From NCBI GenBank assembly GCA_947424985.1, contig CANDYN010000028.1:1-11270 (forward strand): 11,270 nt of DNA. The letters are read 5' to 3'. The notes beneath the pieces were generated by a model that was not told the origin of the DNA, searched no databases, and saw only the letters and a list, made by a program, of their open reading frames with translations. Each line of letters starts with the position of its first letter. Position 1 is the stretch's first letter. This document shows, piece by piece, positions 6,134 through 11,270 of the stretch. This DNA is from Rickettsiales bacterium (GTDB lineage Bacteria > Pseudomonadota > Alphaproteobacteria > Rickettsiales > Deianiraeaceae). Position numbers and translations under genes: made by a program.

Positions 6134-8516
6134 TTCATTAGACACAGACTTAATTCCTTATGCTTGCCATATTGACGATTTCACCGTCTTAACGAAAAAC
6201 GACATGTTGGTTCAAACCGTAACATTCAGCACAAATCTTGACGACCACAATTCTTTTCGTGATTCAATAAGATTATTTATTTTAAATCATTATTCACAGA
6301 ATATCGCGATTTACTTCCATACAATAAAATTATCCGGAAGCACAAAAGTAAAATCATTTGATTCCCTGCCTCGCTTTGAGCATGTAATAGGGAACAAGAT
6401 CACAGAGATATCTCAATTTACATCTCTTGTTGAGGTATCATTTAACGTAACATTTGTTACGAGTGTTTTGGACAAAAACAGGTCAGAGCTTATGCTCACT
6501 TTTACGCCGCAAGTTTTTTATTCAAGGCACGAAAAGGCAACAAAGCGAGCTGTCAAAAGGCTTGACAAGATCACAAACCGATTGATAGAAGAATTTTCGG
6601 ATTACGTTCCGACAAAGCTTGGGATAGTTGCAAGGGACGGCGGATATGAGTCACAACACATGAATTTTCTTGGGAAGATTATCAATTTTACGGACTATAA
6701 ATATGAGCTTCCAATTGGAAGTCTTTGTTATTCAACTTTAAACAGTGAATATAAATTTGGAAAGAATATATATAGAGTAAGAGGCGACGACGGTGATAAG
6801 TATATTAAGATTTTCACTTTAAAGGGATATTCAGAAGTTCCCGTTGACGTTGTATATCAAATTGTCGAAAAGGTTCCGAACATAATAATATCTCAGGCAG
6901 CGATCCCGATTAACAATAAGCAGCTGATAAAGGAGTATGCACAAATCGCGGAAATATATCGTGCATCAACAGATGAGGAGTTTAAGCATTCATCCGCTCT
7001 TGAGTATATGAATAAATTACTTGACTCCAAGGGGCTTGAGGATATTTATGCTAAATCTCAAATAAACGTTACGGTCTTTGCGGAATCAAGTGAGATGGTT
7101 TCAAAAAATGCAAGTATTATTGCAGATATTTTTGCCAAAACAGGAATAGTCGCTTTTACGGAAGACGTGCATTTACAAAATGCGACTTTTGGGACTATAC
7201 CATCGAATTTCCGTTTTTTAGCAAGATTATCGAATGTTCCAATCGGTTTACTTGGTGGATTTGCTTATGCACAGGGGTCAGATGAGATTGAAAATTCGGA
7301 TTTCATGTGGGACAAGACGCTTTTAACTTTACAAAAGATCAACAAAAAACGATATGAATTAGGATTACACAGGGAACAAAGAAACATTTTCATAACAGGA
7401 AAAACAGGTTCAGGAACCGGGGTTTTGACATCTCTTTTGAGCTTAGGCGCGGTAAAGAACGATATCAATACACTATTTATCGATATAGATGGAAGGTTTG
7501 ACGCGGGGCTTTGGCTTGCCGGTGTTGCGATTTCAAACATCACTTCCGAGAACGTTGAGTCGGAATCTTATATAAAGATCAATCCATTTTCCGGTCTTGG
7601 GGCAAAAATGAAAGACGTTGAGTATGTTAAAAACATCATTAAGATGATGGCTGGAAAACGAGCTAAGGAGTTAGAGGGGAAACTTGGGTATATTGTTGAT
7701 CAGGTAATTGCCACTAACGGCGGGGCTTTTGATTCAGTAATTTCTGAATATAAATTAACTGAAATTTTTCAAGATTGGCTCACGACCGGTAAATATGGAA
7801 AAATTTTCAACTACTCTTTAACTGAGGACGCATTTTCAATTGGAAAAAACTTAAAAATTAACATAACAGAATCAGCAACGAACGATCCAAAACTTTTACA
7901 GGTAATTAATTTTATTATTTTGTTTAAAATTATTAATTTGTTATTTTCCGGAAAGAAAATGTTAATATCTTTCAACTGTGTCTTTAAATATTTAAAAACT
8001 AACTTGGAAGCAAAAATTTTAGAGCAAATTTTTACAAAGGCACGCAACCAAGAAACGATATCTTTTGTGTTTTCAAATCCAACAGATTTAGATTTAATTG
8101 AGAATAATCCGGTTGCAAGGGTTATTTTGGCACAATGTGAACAGAAAATATTTTTTTCTCATCCAAAAGATTCAAGCGACGAAAGATTTGCAAAAGTTTT
8201 CAATTTAAAGCAAAGTGAGGTTTCCGAGTTAAATGTTTTATACGACAATCACGGGCGAAGTTTCATGACAAAAACACCTTACGACGAGCAATCAATTAGG
8301 TTCAATCTTTCAAAGCTTGCCGAAAATCTTTTGATTTTATCGGACGGAGATGGCAAGGCAATGAAATTAATATCACAAATTTCAAAATCAAAAAGCGACA
8401 GAAGAGATGTATATAAAGAGCTTTTATCTCAGATTAATGATCCTGGAATAATTAAAACGAACGACGAAATAGAAAGCAAGGAGCTTAGTGAGGATGAGAA
8501 AGAGAAAATTGAATAA
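6126..8516 (+). CDS. virB4: VirB4-family T4SS ATPase paralogue with degenerate nucleotide-binding motifs
   Basis: The product is 796 aa from ATG 6126, which overlaps the ybgC stop by 8 bp; a TTG three codons upstream is less likely. Length and order match VirB4. A CagE/TrbE/VirB4 N-terminal domain spans about 1-370, then a RecA-like ATPase region follows. VirB4 normally energises pilus assembly and substrate transfer at the inner membrane. Landmarks retained are FITGKTGSG, LFIDIDGRFDAGLWLAG (the FDKDRG region), KINPFSG (the FNP motif), ARVILAQCEQKIFF (the EQC-KIFL motif) and a basic KARNQE near the arginine motif. Broken motifs: Walker A reads GKTGSGTG (425-432) with Thr431 where Lys is required. 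The Walker B DEFWKLL stretch reads NCVFKYL (617-623). The ATQS-type sensor reads FSNP. The tail is acidic. There are no frameshifts. This fits the divergent second VirB4 copy known in Rickettsiales. ATPase loss is inference from motifs. Confidence 0.88.
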   Translation: MPDSLDTDLIPYACHIDDFTVLTKNDMLVQTVTFSTNLDDHNSFRDSIRLFILNHYSQNIAIYFHTIKLSGSTKVKSFDSLPRFEHVIGNKITEISQFTSLVEVSFNVTFVTSVLDKNRSELMLTFTPQVFYSRHEKATKRAVKRLDKITNRLIEEFSDYVPTKLGIVARDGGYESQHMNFLGKIINFTDYKYELPIGSLCYSTLNSEYKFGKNIYRVRGDDGDKYIKIFTLKGYSEVPVDVVYQIVEKVPNIIISQAAIPINNKQLIKEYAQIAEIYRASTDEEFKHSSALEYMNKLLDSKGLEDIYAKSQINVTVFAESSEMVSKNASIIADIFAKTGIVAFTEDVHLQNATFGTIPSNFRFLARLSNVPIGLLGGFAYAQGSDEIENSDFMWDKTLLTLQKINKKRYELGLHREQRNIFITGKTGSGTGVLTSLLSLGAVKNDINTLFIDIDGRFDAGLWLAGVAISNITSENVESESYIKINPFSGLGAKMKDVEYVKNIIKMMAGKRAKELEGKLGYIVDQVIATNGGAFDSVISEYKLTEIFQDWLTTGKYGKIFNYSLTEDAFSIGKNLKINITESATNDPKLLQVINFIILFKIINLLFSGKKMLISFNCVFKYLKTNLEAKILEQIFTKARNQETISFVFSNPTDLDLIENNPVARVILAQCEQKIFFSHPKDSSDERFAKVFNLKQSEVSELNVLYDNHGRSFMTKTPYDEQSIRFNLSKLAENLLILSDGDGKAMKLISQISKSKSDRRDVYKELLSQINDPGIIKTNDEIESKELSEDEKEKIE

Positions 8517-8521
8517 CTAGA

Positions 8522-8833
8522 CTAAAATTCAACAACTCTTGTTGGCGCGTAAAAATAGTTAGCTTCATCATGTCTCTTAATTTTGAGATTTTCCATTACC
8601 TTTACAAAATTTGCAAACGATTCCACGGTCGGATTAAATTCCGCATGCTCATCAACGTCCCACATAACATTAATTAAAGGTTCAACTCCTTCGGTATCTA
8701 TGTCTCTTATTTCGGAAGTCCAATCAACAATTAAGCCGATATGATTAATAATTCTTTTTCTTTGCGATTCGCTCGTAACAGACATTTTCGATGTCCACAG
8801 AAGTCTTTCAAATTCTTCATTTGTGATATGCAT
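8522..8833 (-). CDS. gatC: Asp/Glu-tRNA amidotransferase subunit C
   Basis: The product is 103 aa from ATG 8833-8831; the three-codon extension to a TTG is less likely. GatC is a small belt protein that wraps around and stabilises the GatA-GatB interface. Evidence: N-terminal HITNEEFERLLWTSKM resembling the TxExVxHLAxLA helix, then WTSEIRDIDTEGVEPL (38-53) with the hallmark DT-GVEP turn. A divergent middle follows, then the terminal YFYAPTRVVEF (93-103) that matches the F-VP-VIE end. The central part is less conserved than in most GatC but all anchor motifs are in order. It converges on virB4 with 5 bp between stops and is separated from gatB by 4.7 kb. Confidence 0.88.
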   Translation of the reverse strand: MHITNEEFERLLWTSKMSVTSESQRKRIINHIGLIVDWTSEIRDIDTEGVEPLINVMWDVDEHAEFNPTVESFANFVKVMENLKIKRHDEANYFYAPTRVVEF

Positions 8834-8857
8834 ATACAACAAACAGTTTTGATTAAC

Positions 8858-8885
8858 TTAATACCAGAAAAATAAAAAGCAAGAA
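8858..8885 (-). promoter_or_regulatory. Possible gatC promoter
   Basis: On the minus strand, TTCTTG (8880-8885) is a poor -35. After 16 bp comes TATTAA (8858-8863), preceded by TGG as an extended -10. The predicted start lies about 17 nt before the ATG. Weak on its own, it is listed because spacing and leader match the other sites. Confidence 0.25.
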
Positions 8886-8892
8886 AATTTAC

Positions 8893-8920
8893 TTGACTTA
8901 AAGATTTGGGAGTATATCTA
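8893..8920 (+). promoter_or_regulatory. Putative ftsH promoter
   Basis: TTGACT (8893-8898) is followed by 16 bp and TATCTA (8915-8920), or by 18 bp and TCTAAT (8917-8922), the better hexamer. The start would be near 8928, roughly 14 nt before the ATG at 8943, again a very short leader. Confidence 0.5.
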
Positions 8921-8942
8921 ATATACAGACACTTTAAAATAT

Positions 8943-10970
8943 ATGAAAAATTTCTTTATATGGCTTGGAATATTTATAATAGGATATTCGGTATTAGACG
9001 GAATATTTACGAACAAAAACCAGCCAAATGAGATACAGATGTCTGAGTTTTTAACTCTTATTGACAGTAAGAAAATCCAAAAAGTTCACATGGCAGAGGA
9101 CAGAGTTTTAGTTGAGCTAAAGGAGGAAGTTGATCCAAAAAAGGTTAAGACCAAAGCAGACAAAGTTGAGGCTGTAAAGCCGAAAGAGAGTCCAAAGGAT
9201 GGAAAAATGAAAGCTATGTTTGGAATGCCTGAAAAGCAGGATATGAAGAATATAAGAATAGCTTATATAAGTCCATATTATAGTGCAAAAATAATTGACG
9301 AATTAAAGAAAAACAATATTGAATTAACGATTGCAAAGCGTGAGGAATCCGGAATGGGTGGTAGGTTTTTCGGAATTTTAGGGATGTTAATTTCTTGGCT
9401 TCCGTTATTTTTCATAATTGCGCTTTGGCTTTCAATGCGTAAGCAAATGGGTGGAGCAACGCCGGACGGAAAAAGTGGAGGTGGAGGCATGATGGGTGGA
9501 CCATTTGCATTTGGAAAAAGCAAGGCAAAGGCAATTTTACCGAAGGACATTAAGACAAGATTTAAAGACGTAGCGGGGATAGACGAGGCAAAGGCTGACC
9601 TTGAGGAGATGGTTACTTTTCTAAAGAATCCGGTAAAATATAACAAGATTGGGGCGAAAATTCCAAAGGGTTGTTTACTTGTTGGGCAGCCCGGAACTGG
9701 AAAAACTTTACTTGCAAAGGCTATTGCGGGGGAAGCAGAGGTTCCGTTTTTCTTTATATCGGGATCGGACTTTGTTGAAATGTTCGTTGGGGTTGGAGCA
9801 AGTCGCGTTCGTGATCTTTTTGCACAGGCTAAGAAGCAAAATCCATGTATAGTTTTCATAGACGAGATTGATGCGGTTGGGAGGCATCGTGGAATTGGAA
9901 TGGGCGGTGGAAACGACGAAAGGGAGCAGACGTTAAACCAGATGCTTGTTGAGATGGACGGTTTTGAGGAAAATTCCGGGATAATAATTTTAGCTGCAAC
10001 GAACAGGCCTGACGTACTCGACCCTGCGCTATTAAGACCCGGGCGTTTTGATAGACAGATTGTGGTTTCTATGCCTGACGTTAGAGGGCGTGAGGAAATT
10101 TTAACAGTTCACACGGCAAAAGTCAAATTAGCACCGGATATTAATTTAAAGAACATCGCTCGTGGAACACCGGGGTTTTCAGGCGCGGAGCTTGCAAACG
10201 TTGTAAATGAAGCAGCTTTACTTGCGGCATCTCGCGGACAAAGCTTGATCACCAACAAGGATTTCGAGGATGCAAAGGACAAGATCATGATGGGAAGCGA
10301 AAGGAAGTCGCTGAAGATGAAGGAAAGTGAGAAGGAATTAACGGCGTATCATGAAGGTGGACATGCGTTAGTTGGTCTTTCAATGCCTGCGTCGGATCCA
10401 ATTCACAAGGCTACGATAATTCCGCGTGGGCGTTCACTTGGAATGGTAATGCGTTTACCTGAGGACGACAGATTTTCATTGAGTCGTGAGAAGATGTATG
10501 CGGATTTAGCAGTTGCAATGGCTGGGCGGGTCGCGGAGGAAATGATTTTCGGGGCGGACAAGGTTACAAGTGGGGCATCTTCTGATATAAGAATGGCAAC
10601 GAATCTTGCACGGGCAATGGTAACCGAATGGGGATTTAGTGAAAGGATCGGATATATAAATCATGCGGGAGAGTCACGCGACATGTATCTCGGCGGAACA
10701 AAATCTCGCTATCACTCTTCTGAGCATACAGCACAAATAATTGACGAGGAAGTTAAGATACTTGTTGATTGGGGGCATGCAAAAGCAAGGGAAATTTTAA
10801 CCACTAGGCTTGAGGATTTGCATACACTTGCCAAGGCTCTTCTTGAGTACGAAACTTTAACCGGGGAGGAGATTACCAAGTTGTTAAAAGGTGAGACAAT
10901 ACGGGAGAATTTTGAAGAGGCAAATCCGAACACATTTGTTTCGAAGAGAAGCGATGGGTTTAAGGGTTAA
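8943..10970 (+). CDS. ftsH: FtsH, membrane-bound AAA+ zinc metalloprotease
   Basis: The product is 675 aa, somewhat longer than E. coli FtsH (644). FtsH is a hexameric inner-membrane protease that unfolds and degrades membrane and regulatory proteins with ATP. Domains in order: TM1 (about 4-22); periplasmic domain (about 23-140) with a Lys/Glu-rich stretch at 61-102; TM2 (142-164); a Gly/Met-rich linker; then the AAA module. The AAA module has Walker A GQPGTGKT (248-255), the pore motif FVEMFVGVGASRVRD, Walker B FIDEID (Asp307, Glu308) and the second region of homology LLRPGRFDRQ. The protease carries HEGGH (470-474) with Asp548 as third zinc ligand. The His-to-Asp distance of 78 residues equals that of E. 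coli, so the catalytic core is intact. Gln replaces the usual Pro in the Walker A loop, outside the essential residues. It is divergent from gatC and followed by a 42-aa ORF. Confidence 0.98.
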   Translation: MKNFFIWLGIFIIGYSVLDGIFTNKNQPNEIQMSEFLTLIDSKKIQKVHMAEDRVLVELKEEVDPKKVKTKADKVEAVKPKESPKDGKMKAMFGMPEKQDMKNIRIAYISPYYSAKIIDELKKNNIELTIAKREESGMGGRFFGILGMLISWLPLFFIIALWLSMRKQMGGATPDGKSGGGGMMGGPFAFGKSKAKAILPKDIKTRFKDVAGIDEAKADLEEMVTFLKNPVKYNKIGAKIPKGCLLVGQPGTGKTLLAKAIAGEAEVPFFFISGSDFVEMFVGVGASRVRDLFAQAKKQNPCIVFIDEIDAVGRHRGIGMGGGNDEREQTLNQMLVEMDGFEENSGIIILAATNRPDVLDPALLRPGRFDRQIVVSMPDVRGREEILTVHTAKVKLAPDINLKNIARGTPGFSGAELANVVNEAALLAASRGQSLITNKDFEDAKDKIMMGSERKSLKMKESEKELTAYHEGGHALVGLSMPASDPIHKATIIPRGRSLGMVMRLPEDDRFSLSREKMYADLAVAMAGRVAEEMIFGADKVTSGASSDIRMATNLARAMVTEWGFSERIGYINHAGESRDMYLGGTKSRYHSSEHTAQIIDEEVKILVDWGHAKAREILTTRLEDLHTLAKALLEYETLTGEEITKLLKGETIRENFEEANPNTFVSKRSDGFKG

Positions 10971-10995
10971 TATTGTTGCCATCTTTCCAGCTCTC

Positions 10996-11023
10996 TTGAC
11001 TTTTAAATATATATTGTTATCAT
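10996..11023 (+). promoter_or_regulatory. Putative promoter downstream of ftsH
   Basis: TTGACT (10996-11001) and TATCAT (11018-11023, one base off consensus) are separated by 16 bp. A start near 11030 would give a leader of about 15 nt to the ATG at 11045. The match to the spacing of the other promoters supports the small ORF as a gene of its own. Confidence 0.5.
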
Positions 11024-11044
11024 TAATTGACATTTTTTATATAT

Positions 11045-11173
11045 ATGAATATGTTTGGATCTATAGTGATAATGCTTGTGCCAATTACAGCTTTAATAAT
11101 TTCGGTATTTGGCATTTACACCAATATCAAAAACGGTGATTATAAAAAACATTCTCACGCAAAACATGTCTAG
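11045..11173 (+). CDS. Small single-span membrane peptide, 42 aa
   Basis: ATG at 11045, TAG at 11171-11173. The product is one hydrophobic span (about residues 4-25, FGSIVIMLVPITALIISVFGI) followed by the polar, His/Lys-rich tail NIKNGDYKKHSHAKHV. Its length and single-span layout with a short hydrophilic end recall accessory peptides of oxidases, for example CcoS-type proteins with an (I/V)P at the start of the span and a small-residue Gly before the tail. The CcoS aspartates are missing, so I do not assign it. A promoter with good spacing lies just upstream. No other long ORF competes for this interval. Confidence 0.5.
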   Translation: MNMFGSIVIMLVPITALIISVFGIYTNIKNGDYKKHSHAKHV

Positions 11174-11204
11174 ATATAATACAAATTTTATAAAATAATA
11201 GCAG

Positions 11205-11250
11205 AACCGAAGCGTAGCTGAGCTCGCTAAACGCAGTTTAGCAAATGGTT
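11205..11250. repeat. GC-richer palindromic block, possible terminator or dispersed palindromic element
   Basis: About half of the bases here are G or C against roughly one third around it. It contains a perfect stem-loop GCTAAAC-GCA-GTTTAGC (11226-11242). An imperfect palindrome AGCG-T-AGCT-G-AGCT-CGCT lies at 11211-11228. Flanking AACC (11205-11208) and GGTT (11247-11250) can pair around the whole. A T5 run at 11255-11259 is too distant for a classical intrinsic terminator. Only one copy is in the window, so a repeat family cannot be shown. Confidence 0.45.
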
Positions 11251-11270
11251 GGTGTTTTTGCTTTGACTAT

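Noticed and set aside
6126..8516. virB4 as a pseudogene
   Set aside because: Motif residues are lost but the full-length frame, N-terminal domain and several structural motifs are intact, so substitution rather than decay fits better.
9278..9859. Minus-strand 193-codon ORF opposite ftsH
   Set aside because: Long but entirely antisense to the strongly conserved AAA domain; Pro/Ser-rich product typical of a reverse-complemented Gly/Glu-rich gene.
10891..11139. 82-codon ORF over the ftsH end and the following gap
   Set aside because: Out of frame with ftsH over most of its first part; the 42-codon frame at 11045 with its own promoter explains the interval better.
11045..11173. Calling the 42-aa peptide CcoS
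   Set aside because: It shares only general shape (single span after a Pro, small polar tail); the acidic DD pair after the Gly is replaced by Lys, so the similarity may be chance.
11201..11260. tRNA gene in the GC-richer block at the right edge
   Set aside because: No acceptor stem pairing, no T-loop GTTCGANTC or D-loop pattern on either strand.

Overview
The window is an AT-rich, densely packed bacterial stretch that most resembles an alphaproteobacterium of the order Rickettsiales or a close relative. The grounds are: a degenerate second-copy type VirB4 (a Rickettsiales vir-like T4SS hallmark), an NDUFA9-like complex I protein, an alphaproteobacterial style GatB lacking the Cys pair, a PDH-type Lpd with the GGICLNWGCIPTK signature, YbgC, FtsH and GatC. 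I see no transposase, phage gene, CRISPR array, rRNA or tRNA. Almost all of it is conserved housekeeping sequence.

Layout. 1-317 (-) is the N-terminal part of an F0 ATP synthase b-type subunit, running off the left edge. It is divergent from 421-1326 (+), an NDUFA9-like NAD(P)-binding protein. That gene converges on grpE (1323-1901, -) and the two share the bases of their stop codons. A pair of tiny membrane-protein genes (34 and 64 aa, -, 2170-2274 and 1979-2173) with an ATGA overlap follows, then gatB (2356-3822, -) preceded by a 103-aa single-span membrane protein (3877-4188, -). From 4299 rightward lies a + strand cluster lpd-ybgC-virB4 (4299-8516). It ends five bases from the convergent gatC (8522-8833, -). 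ftsH (8943-10970, +) is divergent from gatC. The last 300 bases hold a 42-codon membrane-peptide ORF and a GC-richer palindromic block.

Functionally the set covers energy metabolism (F0 b subunit, the complex I-like protein, E3 of 2-oxoacid dehydrogenases), protein quality control (GrpE, FtsH), Gln-tRNA/Asn-tRNA amidation (GatB and GatC, with gatA elsewhere), envelope maintenance (YbgC) and type IV secretion (VirB4). The most notable gene is virB4. It is full-length and open, but the Walker A lysine is Thr, the Walker B Asp-Glu is Asn-Cys, and the downstream Gln motif is changed, so it looks like a conserved non-hydrolysing paralogue rather than a decayed gene.

Regulation. Eight intergenic sites have recognisable -35/-10 pairs, nearly all with a 16-bp spacer and predicted leaders of only about 13-20 nt. 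Four have TTGACT as the -35. Shine-Dalgarno sequences are mostly absent. All promoter calls are by eye, and in sequence this AT-rich -10-like hexamers are common by chance. Nothing here amounts to a clear new multi-gene system. The unexplained parts are the micro-ORFs, the dead VirB4 and the terminal palindromic element.
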